A stretch of DNA of 64,000 nucleotides from Bacillus sp. JCM 19034 (GCF_001310635.1 NZ_BAXR01000006.1:171246-235245), one strand, 5' to 3'. Positions 25,727 to 36,516 are shown, numbered from the stretch's first letter. Notes: generated by a model not told the origin, from the sequence alone. Numbers and translations: made by a program.

Positions 25727-28023
25727 ATGCTTGTGTATTTACCGCTTATTCCTTACATGGCTACGCTTGGTCTCTTCTTTTCACTACGTGGACCGAGCGT
25801 CCTCTTTTACCTACTTTTAATCCCCATCTTTATCCTACTTGTAAGGACACATTCTTTTCGAACGCTCATTCCCGTTTTAGTAGTTCCTTTTCTTTTTTAT
25901 ACTTGTGTTGGCTATTTTGCTAGCCAGCATGAGACGATATATGATAGTGGAGAACAATTATTAGTAGGAACAATCAACCAAATTCCGAACATAGATGGTG
26001 ATCGTTTGGCTCTTCGATTAAAGACAGTAGAGCAGGAAAAAATTGAAGTGCGTCATTATTTTTTGAAAGAAGAAGAAAAGGAACAAGCTTTATCGTTCGG
26101 ACCAGGTGATTATTGCCGTGTTTTTGGTACAGTAACAATTCCAAGTACACCTACAAACTTTGCTCAATTTGATTACCGCCGTTATTTACAGGAGCAGGAG
26201 ATTTATTGGGTGATGCACGCAGAGCAAGTTTCTTGTGTCCCATCAGATTCGTATACATTGCCAGAAAAGCTGGAACGTTGGCGACAGCAACAAATGTTGA
26301 GAATCGAAGAGCAATTAAGTCATGAAGTTGCAAGTATTGTCCATGCCCTTGTTTTTGGAGATCGAACATTGATGGATGAAACGGTTTTAGAAGCATATCA
26401 ACGGTTAGGTGTTATTCATTTACTAGCTGTTTCAGGGATGCACGTTGGTTTAATCGTTGCTACTAGTTTCTTATTACTTATTCGAATCGGGGTGACAAGA
26501 GAACGTGCAATGGAGTGTTTAATGCTCTTGTTACCGATATATATCGTTGTAGCTGGCGGTGCCCCTTCGGTAATTCGGGCGTCTTCAATGTCTATAGTAG
26601 TCCTCGCTTCCTTACGGTTTAAACAAAAATTGCCTCCTCTTGTAGGAATTACGATCGTATATTTACTGTACTTAATTATTTCACCCTATTCGTTATTTCA
26701 GTTGGGATTCCAACTTTCTTTTCTCGTATCTTTTAGCTTGATTTTATCAGCTAAAACAATCCGAACGTATCATTCGTACTGGAAGCAGCTTATGATCGTA
26801 ACGAGCGTTTCTCAGTTCATAGCTCTCCCAATTTTATTAACTAACGTATATGAAATCCCATGGTTAAGTTTACCTGCCAATATACTCTTTATTCCTCTAA
26901 TTACAATGATTTTGCTGCCTTTATGCTTTCTCGGTTTTATAAGCTCACTTTTTATCCCAATAAACTGGAATATCCCATTTCACCTGTTAGAATTAATAAT
27001 CCCATTTAATAATCAAATATTAACGATTTTATCGACGCATAGCTTTACCACTTTAATAGTGGGTGAACCTTCACAGTTGCTGATTTTTCTAATGTATGTC
27101 GTAATTATATACGGGATGTATTGCTTTGAACGAAGGAAGATGCATTGGTGGATAAGGCCGGGTAGTTTGTTATTGTTGATATTTATCATTCAAATAGGAA
27201 AACCGTATTTAGATTCACATGCGAATGTAACGATGATAGATGTCGGCCAAGGCGATAGCTTTCTCATAGAACTTCCGTATCGCCGTGGCGTTTATTTGAT
27301 TGACACTGGTGGATCGATATTTTTTGTAAATGAGAAATGGAGAGAACGAAAAACAACCTTTGACGTTGGTCAAGATATTTTGATCCCAACTTTAAAACAA
27401 AGAGGAATTAGCAACATTGATGGTTTAATACTAACGCACGGACATGCTGATCATATAGGTGGTGCAGAAGCAATTGCACGTATGATGGTAGTAAATGATG
27501 TTTATTACAGTGTCGGAGAGGTAGAAGGGGAACTGGAGCGGGAAGTACTATCTACGTTAGTTAATCAAGGAGCAACCATTCATTTTGTAAAAGATGGTAT
27601 GGAATGGACGGATCATAATGTTACCTTTTCCATTTTAGCTCCAGTTGGTCGTGAGCAAGGGTTAAATGATCGTTCGATTGTAATATATGTAGAGCTTGAA
27701 GGAGTGACGTTTTTATTTACAGGCGATTTAGAAGAGAGTGGAGAACGTATGCTCCTGCAGCGCTATCCCAATTTACAAGTAGATGTTCTCAAAGCAGGAC
27801 ACCATGGTAGTAGAACATCTACGACAGAGTTTTTTTAGAAAAAATTGATCCACACGCTGTGTTAATTTCTGCTGGACGCTCAAATCGATATGATCATCCA
27901 CATGATGAGGTCATTGATCGTCTAGAACAACGAGGTGTATTGATATGGAGAAGCGATCGTGACGGGGCAATTCAGTTATCAATTGAAAATGGAAAAGTAA
28001 AAGTAAAACGAGCGATGAAATGA
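25727..28023 (+). CDS. comEC: ComEC/Rec2 DNA-uptake channel (one frameshift)
   Basis: About 765 residues after repair. N-terminal helices and OB domain (to about 165), the ComEC core (VFGDRTLMDE, LAVSGMHVGL, GGAPSVIRAS near 210-290) with about ten membrane helices, and a C-terminal metallo-beta-lactamase domain (IDVGQGDSFLIELP, TDTGG-like DTGGS, THGHADHIGG, FTGDLEESGE, GHHGSRTST). The domain is thought to degrade one strand. The frame breaks at 27838 in the T run 27830-27836; one more T gives EFFLEKIDPHAVLISAG, continuing to 28023. Channel for single-stranded DNA across the membrane. Last gene of the comE operon. Confidence 0.94.
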
Positions 28024-28040
28024 TGAGTGCTTACATGGTT

Positions 28041-28086
28041 GAGGGGCTGTCCTAAAAGGTCTAACCCTTAGAACAACCCCTCTTTT
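28041..28086 (+). terminator. terminator between comEC and yqzM
   Basis: GAGGGGCTGTCCTAA / TTAGAACAACCCCTC around AAGGTCTAACCC, then TTTTC. Convergent genes on both sides. Confidence 0.75.
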
Positions 28087-28104
28087 CATTGCCTGCTTTT
28101 GATT

Positions 28105-28242
28105 TTAAAAACCTGAGAAAATATCAACAATTGTTGCGATGATAAAAAGTGTGGCAAAAAAACCAAAAGATACAACAAAGGCAACACCAGAGTCAATTGC
28201 ATCATTACGTTTACTTTGTACTTCTCTTTCAAATTGATTCAT
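28105..28242 (-). CDS. yqzM: YqzM family small membrane protein
   Basis: 45-residue protein MNQFEREVQSKRNDAIDSG followed by one hydrophobic helix (VAFVVSFGFFATLFIIATIV). It matches B. subtilis YqzM, which also lies opposite comEC. AAGGAGGGG precedes the start, 8 bases away. Function unknown; in relatives it is small, conserved in spore formers. Convergent with comEC. Confidence 0.85.
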   Translation of the reverse strand: MNQFEREVQSKRNDAIDSGVAFVVSFGFFATLFIIATIVDIFSGF

Positions 28243-28502
28243 CTGGCACCCCTCCTTTTCCATCATAAGTATAAGTGAAGAGTTGAAAAAAAGCTAGACC
28301 GATTCAATGAAATCGAATGCATATTCATGAAATCTTACATTTTCAGTAGATTATTTTGCTAAATGTACGAATATAAGACGAGTAATCGCTTTAGAATGCG
28401 GAAATTAAACAGGTAATGAAGCCTTTTTGAGGAACTGTAAAGAGTTGTCACCTATAGTTTTAAATCGCATAGGATACTATAACTAGTGTAAAGGCGATTA
28501 CT
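28243..28502. other. intergenic region upstream of the candidate RNA
   Basis: No gene. Holds the yqzM promoter region (minus) and AT-rich sequence with several TATA-like boxes (28474-28480 TACTATA) that could drive the candidate RNA. Confidence 0.35.
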
Positions 28503-28585
28503 CGTTATGAGCATGAATACCCGGGGTCATGTTCATAGCGTTTATTATAAATGGGGACTTGGCTATTCCGGCATAAGTCCCCTTT
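28503..28585 (+). ncRNA. candidate small structured RNA (two hairpins)
   Basis: Hairpin 1: CGTTATGAGCATGA (28503-28516) / TCATGTTCATAGCG (28527-28540), 14 pairs with two G-T, loop ATACCCGGGG. Hairpin 2: GGGGACTT (28553-28560) / AAGTCCCC (28575-28582), followed by TTTG, terminator-like. No ORF is inside and no gene ends nearby on this strand, as comEC already has a terminator. Could instead be a leader of holA; the T tract is short. Confidence 0.4.
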
Positions 28586-28705
28586 GCCTAAACTAATACT
28601 TGTCATTTTCTTATTGATTGTCTAAGCTATAGACACAGGGATTTGATTCCATGCGTAGCTTTTCCAATGTTTGAAAAACTATGTATGAAAAATGGGGAAT
28701 GTGCG

Positions 28706-29719
28706 GTGTCTTATTTAACAATCAAAAACGATATATTAAAAGGTAAAATTGCTCCTGTATATTTTATGTTTGGTCAACAATCTTTTCTGATGGAAGATAT
28801 AATCCAAACGGTCATTCAGCAAAAGATAGGCTCTGTTGAAGACCCTAATATAATTACATACAATTGTCAGGATACGTTAATTGAAGTAGCGATTGAGGAA
28901 GCGGAAACGGTTCCGTTTTTCGGCGGTACTAAAGTTGTTATTGTGAAGGATTGTAGTTTTGTACTGGCTAAACCAGAAACAAAGCTTGATCATAATATAA
29001 ATATTCTTGAACGCTACGTTGAAAATCCAGTAAAAGAAACAGTTTTATTCCTTTGTGCCCCTTATGAGAAGCTTGATGCAAGAAAAAAGTTAACTAAATT
29101 ATTGAAGAAACAGACCGTAGTTGATTGCTCACCATTTGATCTTCGCTCAACGGAACGTTGGTTGGACGAGCAAGTAAACGAAAAAGGTGTAAGGTTTGTT
29201 GGTGTTGCGAAAGAAAGGTTAATTGAGCGAGTTGGGTTTCAACTTCTCCAGCTTTCATCAGAGGTAGAGAAATTAGCTTTATATGTCGGTGAGGATGGAG
29301 AAATTACGGAAGACGATGTTGATTTATTAGTGGCTCGTTCACTCGAGCAGGATATTTTTGCTTTAATTGAATATGCTGTGATAAAGAAAGTGGATAGAGC
29401 ACTCATCATCTACCATGATTTGCTAAAGCTGAAAGAAGAACCTTTAAAGATACTCGCACTAATTGCAAGGCAAATTCGTATTTATTACCAGGTTAAGGAA
29501 ATGGTGAAGCGTTCGTATTCACAAGGTGAAATAGCTTCACAACTAAAGCTCCATCCATACGTTGTGAAATTAGCAAGTGAGCAGATTAGAAGATTTTCGG
29601 AACCGTTTTTGTTAAAAATGCTGGAAGCGGCTGCCGATACGGATTATGCGATTAAATCAGGTAGAATGGATAAAATATTTGCAGTAGAGTTGCTTTTGAT
29701 GAAGCTTGCTGATGAATAG
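28706..29719 (+). CDS. holA: DNA polymerase III subunit delta
   Basis: 337 residues from GTG 28706; the frame is open to 28643 but the family starts about here (YLTIKNDILKGKIAPVYFMFGQQSFLM). Clamp-loader delta (YqeN) fold: N-terminal P-loop-like part without Walker Lys, IVKDCSFVLA near 75, LVARSLEQDIFALIEYAV near 210, and C-terminal collar domain. Opens the beta clamp during loading. Codes on the plus strand, convergent with rpsT. GGGGAATGTGCG before GTG is a plausible ribosome site. Confidence 0.93.
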   Translation: MSYLTIKNDILKGKIAPVYFMFGQQSFLMEDIIQTVIQQKIGSVEDPNIITYNCQDTLIEVAIEEAETVPFFGGTKVVIVKDCSFVLAKPETKLDHNINILERYVENPVKETVLFLCAPYEKLDARKKLTKLLKKQTVVDCSPFDLRSTERWLDEQVNEKGVRFVGVAKERLIERVGFQLLQLSSEVEKLALYVGEDGEITEDDVDLLVARSLEQDIFALIEYAVIKKVDRALIIYHDLLKLKEEPLKILALIARQIRIYYQVKEMVKRSYSQGEIASQLKLHPYVVKLASEQIRRFSEPFLLKMLEAAADTDYAIKSGRMDKIFAVELLLMKLADE

Positions 29720-29753
29720 CTATGTACCGTCTATTTTCTTCTTAGAAAGAAAT

Positions 29754-29786
29754 TAAAAAAAACCGGCTAATGCCGGCTTTTTTTGT
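29754..29786. terminator. bidirectional terminator between holA and rpsT
   Basis: AAAAAAACCGGC-TAAT-GCCGGCTTTTTTT, a compact stem with A and T tracts on each side. Confidence 0.85.
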
Positions 29787-29790
29787 GCTT

Positions 29791-30057
29791 TTATGCAGTT
29801 AGTCCGTTAAGACGCTTTGATAAGCGAGACTTTTGACGAGATGCTGCATTCTTATGGATAAGACCTTTACTAGCAGCTTTATCAAGGCGCATTGCAGCAT
29901 CTTTATAAGCTACTGTTGCAGCATCTTTGTCACCTGCTTCTACTTTTGCTTCAAATGTTTTAATTGAAGTACGAAGAGCTGACTTTACAGCGATGTTTTG
30001 AGCACGAGCTTTGTCGTTTGTTTTTACTCGCTTAATGGCAGATTTAATATTTGGCAT
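29791..30057 (-). CDS. rpsT: 30S ribosomal protein S20
   Basis: 88-residue basic helical ribosomal protein; MPNIKSAIKRVKTNDKARAQN at the N-terminus and GLIHKNAASRQKSRLSKRL near the C-terminus are diagnostic. Start at 30057 has AGGAGGTGAAAG upstream; the frame open to 30081 is leader. Binds 16S rRNA early in 30S assembly. Between holA and gpr in convergent/divergent arrangement as in B. subtilis. Confidence 0.97.
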   Translation of the reverse strand: MPNIKSAIKRVKTNDKARAQNIAVKSALRTSIKTFEAKVEAGDKDAATVAYKDAAMRLDKAASKGLIHKNAASRQKSRLSKRLNGLTA

Positions 30058-30231
30058 TTCTTTCACCTCCTGAGTCATCACCTATCATGAACGGTCCAAA
30101 AACCTATTTTACAGGCGATTATACAACAAGAAGGATTTTACCAAAAACAGTGCATAAATGCAATAGAAGAATGAAAACTATATGGATGGTACACGCTAAG
30201 ACCTAAGAAGAATTCTTCGTATTTAAAGGGA

Positions 30232-31353
30232 GTGATGGATGTGTCAGATGAGTTGAATTTAGAACAATTTCAAATACGAACAGATTTGGCGGTAGAAGCA
30301 CATCAAATAGCAGTCGAAGAAGCAGAAAATAATAATAAAGAATCTCATATTTCAGGTGTGCAAATAAATGAAGAGACAATTGATGATGTAGTCATTACAC
30401 GGGTAGTAATTGATCAAGATGGGGCTAAACGACTTGGGAAAAAACCAGGAAATTATTTAACATTTGAATCATTAGGAATCCGAAAAAAGGATACAGATCT
30501 TCAAGAGAGGATCGAAAGGGTATTTGCAAAACAATTTAGCGAATTTATGCAAGAGATTGGAATTAGCAAAAAGGATACGTGTCTAGTCGTTGGTCTTGGA
30601 AATTGGAATGTCACACCGGATGCTCTCGGACCTATTGCTGTTGAAAATTTGCTAGTGACAAGACATTTGTTTGAATTAGCTCCAGAACAAGTTGAGGATG
30701 GATTTAGACCAGTTAGTGCAATTTCACCAGGTGTCATGGGTTTAACAGGTATTGAGACGAGTGATGTTATTTTCGGGGTAATTGAAAAAACGAAACCAGA
30801 TTTCGTCATTGCCATTGATGCACTAGCTTCCCGCTCGATTACTCGAGTGAATTCAACCATTCAAATTAGTGATACAGGTATTCACCCTGGAAGTGGGGTT
30901 GGCAATAAGAGAAAAGAAATTAGTAAAGAAGTATTAGGGATTCCTGTCATTGCCATAGGTATTCCAACAGTGGTTGATGCCGTATCAATTACAAGTGATA
31001 CAATCGACTATGTTTTAAAGCACTTTGGTCGTGAAATACGCGAGTCCAATCAACCATCTAGATTGCTTGCTCCTGCTGGGATGACCTTTGGAGAAAAACG
31101 AACGTTAAAAGAGGAAGATTTACCTAGCGAAAAAAAACGAGAAACGATAATGGGGATGATTGGAACACTACCAGAACAAGAGAAGCGTCAGCTAATTCAA
31201 GAAGTGCTAGCTCCACTCGGTCATAATTTAATGGTAACACCAAAAGAAGTGGATGTATTTATCGATGATATGGCAAACGTGCTTGCTCAAGGTTTAAATG
31301 CAGCTTTGCATGAGCATATTAACCAGCAAAATGTTGGTGGTTATACACATTAA
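30232..31353 (+). CDS. gpr: germination protease GPR
   Basis: About 371-373 residues (GTG/ATG choices at the N-terminus). Aspartic-type A25 peptidase that degrades small acid-soluble proteins during spore germination. It is made as a zymogen; the N-terminal [19 protein letters not shown] holds the self-cleavage region. Family blocks [16 protein letters not shown] near 121-136, [10 protein letters not shown] near 175, and [19 protein letters not shown] near 187. GGGAGTG upstream. Expressed in the forespore in relatives (sigma-G). Followed by a terminator at 31421-31453. Confidence 0.96.
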   Translation: MMDVSDELNLEQFQIRTDLAVEAHQIAVEEAENNNKESHISGVQINEETIDDVVITRVVIDQDGAKRLGKKPGNYLTFESLGIRKKDTDLQERIERVFAKQFSEFMQEIGISKKDTCLVVGLGNWNVTPDALGPIAVENLLVTRHLFELAPEQVEDGFRPVSAISPGVMGLTGIETSDVIFGVIEKTKPDFVIAIDALASRSITRVNSTIQISDTGIHPGSGVGNKRKEISKEVLGIPVIAIGIPTVVDAVSITSDTIDYVLKHFGREIRESNQPSRLLAPAGMTFGEKRTLKEEDLPSEKKRETIMGMIGTLPEQEKRQLIQEVLAPLGHNLMVTPKEVDVFIDDMANVLAQGLNAALHEHINQQNVGGYTH

Positions 31354-31420
31354 CTTGCTTGAGAAAAAACATGAGGCCTATTGAAACGTCTCTCGACTAA
31401 CATCTTTCAATATTATTCAA

Positions 31421-31453
31421 ACTACGGAAAATAAGATTTCCGTAGTTTTTTTT
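31421..31453 (+). terminator. terminator after gpr
   Basis: ACTACGGAAA / TTTCCGTAGT, 6-base loop, then TTTTTTTTG. Confidence 0.9.
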
Positions 31454-31555
31454 GTTCTATTTTTTTGTGTTTTTCATAACGTGGAATAAGGTCGTTTCTT
31501 TCATATGCCGAATCGATGTCGTTTTCAATGTAGCTAGCTGATAGGAGATGAGACG

Positions 31556-32725
31556 ATGAAACAAAGGAAACTATTAAAGTTTGGAGTGCCAGTCAATCGG
31601 ACAAGCCTTCGAAAACTTTTTTCATTATTTATTATTGGGATGATGGGACTGTTTATTTTAACAGGGGTGTTAACATCCTTTGAACCTGGACACGGTTTAA
31701 CTTCAAGTCAAATTCATGAATGGTCCTCAGATATTAAGGGTGAGCATTTTCTTTATTTAATCGGGATGGAGAACCAATATTTCAAATCTGTTTTACCAAA
31801 TGATAGTGAGCCACCTAGAATTAGTTCATTGCTTTTTGAAATTGCAACTAGCATAAATCCGAATGACCCAAGAAGTTTGCTTGGTAGAGAACTACCAGGA
31901 TTTGCTCTGTTTGATGGTAGTATTTTAATTGCAGGGGAAGGTACCGATTATACAAATCTACCAGTTGAGTCAGCACCACCAATGGATGTTATTTTGGCTG
32001 AACGTGAAGCGACTCAAGAAAGCTTAGAGCGGCTAGAGCAATTAGAAAATGAAAGAGAAGAGATAGAAGAAACAACCGATGGACGAAAGGTTGTACACAT
32101 TATCCATTCACATAATACAGAATCTTTCTTGCCAGAATTAGAGACGGACGAGCCTAATGAGGCGTACCATAATAAAGTGAACATCACATTAGTTGGAGAG
32201 AAATTATCACAAGAATTAGAGAAGCGTGGGATTGGTTCAGAAGTAGAGGAACGTGATATCCAAGATACTTTACGAGAAAAGGGCTGGAACTATCCGCAAT
32301 CGTACGATGCCTCTCGTAATTTCGTTATCGAAGCCATGGAGCAAAACAGTGATCTTCATTATTTCTTTGATATTCACCGTGATTCGCTACCAAGAGAACG
32401 TACAACAGTGACAATTAATAATGAAGAGTTTGCTCGAACGGTATTTGTAATTGGTGGTAATCATGAAAACTATGAAGATAACTATGAGCTTGCAAAAACG
32501 CTTCATAATAAGCTTGAAGAGAAGTACCCTGGACTCAGTCGTGGTGTTATTTTAAAAGATGGTCCATATACAAATGGTCGATTCAATCAAGATTTATCAA
32601 GAAATTCGGTTCTAATTGAATTTGGTGGAGTTGATAATACATTAGAAGAAACGTATCGTTCGGCTGAAGCTGTGGCAGAAATTTTTGCTGAGTTTTATTG
32701 GGATGCACATCCTGTTGATGAGTAA
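31556..32725 (+). CDS. spoIIP: stage II sporulation protein P (SpoIIP)
   Basis: 389 residues. N-terminal membrane anchor near 25-47, then the amidase/endopeptidase domain: VHIIHSHNTESFLPE near 181 and FFDIHRDSLPRERT near 262 carry the two conserved His and catalytic residues, FVIGGNHENYE near 300, and SVLIEFGGVDNTLEET near 356. With SpoIID and SpoIIM it remodels septal peptidoglycan so that the mother cell can engulf the forespore. Downstream of gpr, same order as B. subtilis. GGAGATGAGACG upstream of ATG. Confidence 0.96.
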   Translation: MKQRKLLKFGVPVNRTSLRKLFSLFIIGMMGLFILTGVLTSFEPGHGLTSSQIHEWSSDIKGEHFLYLIGMENQYFKSVLPNDSEPPRISSLLFEIATSINPNDPRSLLGRELPGFALFDGSILIAGEGTDYTNLPVESAPPMDVILAEREATQESLERLEQLENEREEIEETTDGRKVVHIIHSHNTESFLPELETDEPNEAYHNKVNITLVGEKLSQELEKRGIGSEVEERDIQDTLREKGWNYPQSYDASRNFVIEAMEQNSDLHYFFDIHRDSLPRERTTVTINNEEFARTVFVIGGNHENYEDNYELAKTLHNKLEEKYPGLSRGVILKDGPYTNGRFNQDLSRNSVLIEFGGVDNTLEETYRSAEAVAEIFAEFYWDAHPVDE

Positions 32726-32752
32726 ACTTAATGCTTTTAGTAGATAAGGTCA

Positions 32753-32792
32753 AAGTCTATCAGATTAGAGCTAGTCTCTACCTGATAGACTT
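32753..32792 (+). terminator. hairpin after spoIIP
   Basis: AAGTCTATCAG / CTGATAGACTT with an 18-base loop; no T tract follows, so it may be an attenuator between spoIIP and the next gene. Confidence 0.5.
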
Positions 32793-32845
32793 AACGGACA
32801 TCTCAGTTTCTTAAATTCAAATGGATGATAAGAGGAGGTATAAAT

Positions 32846-33175
32846 ATGAAACGGATAATCATCTCGATTTTTTCGGTCGGTTTTATTCTATTATTTGGCA
32901 TGTTATTTGGTATTCAACTTGTCAGCGATGAACTGGGAATGTTTCAGCCTGTTCCGATGGAGATGAGTATATCGCAAACGGACAATCAGGAAAAGGATGA
33001 TATACCATACAGTGAATTAGTGGATAAAGCAAATAAAGCCGGAAATGTCGGCCGCTTTAATTTTTTTTCTGACTTAGGAGAAAGCATTGCAAATGGTCTG
33101 AATCATGTAAGCAGAGCTTGTCTATCAAGGATGATTTCCTTTATCCATTATTTAAATGGTGGTACGCTTGGCTAA
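32846..33175 (+). CDS. yqxA: YqxA-like membrane protein (DUF3679)
   Basis: 109 residues; ATG at 32846 has AGAGGAGG 8 bases upstream. One N-terminal membrane helix (IIISIFSVGFILLFGMLFGIQL), then a polar part and an amphipathic C-terminal half. It matches the place (spoIIP-yqxA-lepA) and layout of B. subtilis YqxA. Function unknown, linked to sporulation by neighbourhood. The C-terminus RACLSRMISFIHYLNGGTLG fits a membrane-associated end. Confidence 0.75.
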   Translation: MKRIIISIFSVGFILLFGMLFGIQLVSDELGMFQPVPMEMSISQTDNQEKDDIPYSELVDKANKAGNVGRFNFFSDLGESIANGLNHVSRACLSRMISFIHYLNGGTLG

Positions 33176-33291
33176 ATGAATTTAGCCATTTTACTGCTAA
33201 TGATCTTAAAAAAATAGTTATTTCGAAGAACGTAGGATCATGTGTACAAGCATTGCTGAGTAACGACAACGTGCCTCTAATTTATTGTTAG

Positions 33292-33320
33292 TTGATAGAT
33301 AGGTGGGTGGAAGGTATAAT
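33292..33320 (+). promoter_or_regulatory. sigma-A promoter of lepA
   Basis: TTGATA (33292-33297), 17-base spacer, TATAAT (33315-33320). Confidence 0.75.
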
Positions 33321-33359
33321 ACAGAGTAGTGTTTTGTACGATTTTGTAGGAGTGATCAT

Positions 33360-35182
33360 GTGATGAATAATGAACAGCGGTTGGCGCGACAATCTAAGAT
33401 ACGGAACTTTTCAATCATCGCGCATATTGATCATGGGAAGTCGACACTTGCTGATCGAATTTTAGAAAAAACAGGTGCATTGACTGAACGTGAAATGAAG
33501 GATCAAACACTTGATGCAATGGATTTAGAACGGGAACGTGGAATTACGATTAAGTTAAATGCCGTTCAGTTAACGTATAAAGCCAAAGACGGGGAAGAGT
33601 ATATTTTCCATCTTATTGATACGCCTGGACACGTCGATTTTACATATGAAGTGTCACGCAGTTTGGCAGCTTGTGAAGGAGCTTTGTTAATCGTTGATGC
33701 TGCTCAAGGGATTGAAGCACAAACATTGGCGAATGTTTACTTGGCACTAGATAATGATTTAGAAATTTTGCCGGTTATTAACAAGATTGACTTACCAAGT
33801 GCTGAGCCTGAACGAGTTAAGAAAGAGGTTGAGGATGTTATTGGCCTAGACGCTTCAGATGCTGTGTTAGCTTCTGCGAAAAATGGAATTGGAATCGAAG
33901 ATATTTTAGAGCAAGTCGTTGAGCTTGTTCCTCCCCCTGAAGGAGATCCACAAGCACCTTTGCAGGCGTTAATATTCGATTCATTGTATGATTCCTATCG
34001 AGGTGTTATTGCTTACATCCGGGTTGTCGAGGGGACAGTTAAACCAGGGCAAAAAATTAAAATGATGGCTACTGGAAAAGAATTTGAAGTACAGGAAATC
34101 GGTGTATTTACGCCAAAGGCTGAGAAACGTGACGAATTAACAGTTGGAGATGTTGGTTTTTTAACGGCATCGATCAAAAATGTTAGTGATACACGTGTTG
34201 GTGATACAATTACCGATGCAGTGAAACCAGCTGACGAACCTTTACCTGGATATCGTAGAATGAACCGATGGTTTATTGCGGGCTGTACCCAGTTGATACG
34301 AACGATTATAACGATTTGCGCGAGGCTTTGGAACGTCTTGAGCTAAATGATGCATCGTTGCAATATGAACCGGAAACGTCGCAAGCACTAGGATTTGGCT
34401 TCCGTTGTGGCTTTTTAGGGCTACTTCATATGGAGATTATTCAAGAGCGAATTGAACGTGAATTTGGTATAACGTTAATTACGACTGCACCGAGTGTTGT
34501 GTACAAAGTGTTAACAACAAACGGTGAGGAGGTAACGATTGATAACCCATCGAATATGCCTGATGCACAAAAAATTGATCAAGTTGAAGAACCTTATGTA
34601 AAAGCAAAAATTATGGTACCTAATGAATATGTTGGTGCTATTATGGAGCTTTGTCAAGGCAAACGTGGTATTTTTATCGATATGCAATATCTAGATGATA
34701 TTCGTGTTCAAATCGTCTATGAAATCCCATTATCAGAAATTGTTTATGATTTCTTTGATCAATTAAAATCAAGTACAAAAGGGTATGCGTCATTCGATTA
34801 TGAACTTATTGGCTACAAAGCGTCCAAACTCGTGAAAATGGATATATTATTAAATGGTGAAAAGGTTGACGCTTTATCCGTTATTGTTCATCGTGACTTT
34901 GCCTTTGAACGTGGAAAAGTAATAGTTGAGAAACTAAAAGAATTAATACCGCGTCAACAATTTGAAGTTCCAGTCCAAGCAAGTATTGGTACAAAAATCA
35001 TTGCCCGTTCAACGATTAAAGCGATGCGAAAAAACGTCTTAGCTAAATGTTATGGTGGCGATATTTCGCGTAAACGTAAACTTCTTGAAAAGCAAAAAGA
35101 AGGTAAAAAACGAATGAAAGCAGTTGGAAATGTTGAAGTACCTCAAGAAGCCTTTATGGCTGTCTTGCGTATGGATGATTAA
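33360..35182 (+). CDS. lepA: elongation factor 4 (LepA), one frameshift
   Basis: About 608 residues after repair; ribosome-linked translational GTPase that back-translocates or aids initiation. G motifs: [10 protein letters not shown] (G1), ERGITIK (G2), DTPGHVDF (G3), NKIDLP (G4). The first frame stops at 34346; adding one C to the CC run at 34265-34266 gives [20 protein letters not shown], joining the frame to 35182. The C-terminal LepA-specific domain ends in [37 protein letters not shown]. Ribosome site GGAGTGATC. Frame repair by a single homopolymer base suggests an error. Confidence 0.95.
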
Positions 35183-35204
35183 GAGAATGTCTTTATGGCA
35201 ATTT

Positions 35205-35242
35205 GGGATGTCTAAAAAGGAAACTCCTATTTGGACATCCTA
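35205..35242 (+). terminator. hairpin between lepA and hemW
   Basis: GGATGTC / GACATCC with an internal AGGA/TCCT pair; weak T tract. Confidence 0.5.
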
Positions 35243-35271
35243 TTCATCATGATAGAAAGGGGGGATAGAAA

Positions 35272-36423
35272 ATGGTAAAAGCAGTCTATATTCATATCCC
35301 TTTTTGCGAGCATATATGTTATTATTGTGATTTTAATAAAATGTATTTAAAAAACCAGCCAGTAGATCAATATATTGAATCGCTACTATTAGAAATGAAG
35401 TACTCAGATTCTTCTAATAACCAATTTGAAACCATTTTTATCGGTGGAGGAACACCAACCGCGTTATCAGCTCAGCAGCTAAAACGTTTGTTAGACGGAA
35501 TGCATCGGGAGCTTTTGCTTGATCATGTAAAGGAATGGACAATTGAAGTAAATCCAGACAGTATTGATGATGAAAAACTAGCCGTACTAAAAGAGTATGG
35601 TGTTAATCGTCTTAGTATTGGTGTACAATCGTTTGATTCCGAGCTGCTGAAAGAGATAGGTAGAACGCATACGAGCTCAAGTGTTTATGATGCTGTTGAG
35701 CGTGCCAGAACGTATGGTTTCACGAATATCTCTCTTGATTTAATGTTCGGATTACCAAAACAAACGCCTGCTCATTTTCGGCAATCGTTAAAAGAGGCAA
35801 TCGAGCTTGAAGTAGAACATATTTCAGCCTACTCCTTAAAAGTTGAAGAAAAGACGATCTTTTTTAACCGGCAGCGTCTAGGTAAGCTTACACTTCCGCC
35901 AGAAGAAGCGGAAGTGAGTATGTATAATGACCTTCGTGCATTAACTGAGAAGGCAGGATTGTCGCAATATGAGATTAGCAACTTTGCTAAAAATGGGTTT
36001 GAAAGCAAGCATAATTTAGTGTATTGGAATAATGAAGAATATGCCGGATATGGGGCTGGTGCACATGGATACTTAAATGGTGTTAGGTATCAAAATCATG
36101 GTCCACTCCCGAAGTATTTACGAGCTATTGATCAAAATGCTTTACCTATTTTGTTAGAACACAACGTTACCAAAGTTGAGCAAATTGAAGAACAGATGTT
36201 TTTAGGGTTAAGAAAACGTGAGGGTATTAGTATAGCGGAATTCCAAGAAAAATTTGGTATAGCTTTGCATGATTGCTTTTCCGAACAACTTCATACACTA
36301 CAGGAGCAAGGTTTGTTAATAGAAGTTGGGGATAATGTTCAATTAACAGAAGCTGGGTTATTGTTAGGTAATGAAGTATTTGAACAATTTATTGCGGTTT
36401 TAGAAGAAGAATTAATTTATTAA
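35272..36423 (+). CDS. hemW: radical SAM heme chaperone HemW
   Basis: 383 residues. Radical-SAM cluster motif CEHICYYCDF (CxxxCxxC) at about 12-21, followed by GGGTPT near 58 and LSIGVQSF near 115. C-terminal HemN-like domain (FLGLRKREGISIAEF near 308). HemW-type proteins (formerly annotated HemN) bind heme and lack coproporphyrinogen oxidase activity. AAAGGGGGG upstream. Lies between lepA and hrcA as in B. subtilis. Its stop overlaps the hrcA promoter region. Confidence 0.95.
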   Translation: MVKAVYIHIPFCEHICYYCDFNKMYLKNQPVDQYIESLLLEMKYSDSSNNQFETIFIGGGTPTALSAQQLKRLLDGMHRELLLDHVKEWTIEVNPDSIDDEKLAVLKEYGVNRLSIGVQSFDSELLKEIGRTHTSSSVYDAVERARTYGFTNISLDLMFGLPKQTPAHFRQSLKEAIELEVEHISAYSLKVEEKTIFFNRQRLGKLTLPPEEAEVSMYNDLRALTEKAGLSQYEISNFAKNGFESKHNLVYWNNEEYAGYGAGAHGYLNGVRYQNHGPLPKYLRAIDQNALPILLEHNVTKVEQIEEQMFLGLRKREGISIAEFQEKFGIALHDCFSEQLHTLQEQGLLIEVGDNVQLTEAGLLLGNEVFEQFIAVLEEELIY

Positions 36424-36433
36424 GTACTGATCA

Positions 36434-36462
36434 TTGACAAATGTGTGCCCATTTGGTACTTT
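36434..36462 (+). promoter_or_regulatory. sigma-A promoter of the hrcA operon
   Basis: TTGACA (36434-36439), 17-base spacer, TACTTT (36457-36462). The CIRCE operator starts 11 bases after the -10. Confidence 0.85.
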
Positions 36463-36472
36463 ATCATTAGAT

Positions 36473-36499
36473 TTAGCACTCGAATAAAGGGAGTGCTAA
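36473..36499 (+). promoter_or_regulatory. CIRCE operator (HrcA site)
   Basis: TTAGCACTC-N9-GAGTGCTAA, perfect match to the consensus. Placed at the transcription start of hrcA; HrcA with GroE support represses from here. Confidence 0.97.
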
Positions 36500-36516
36500 C
36501 AGAGGGTGGTGAGGGG

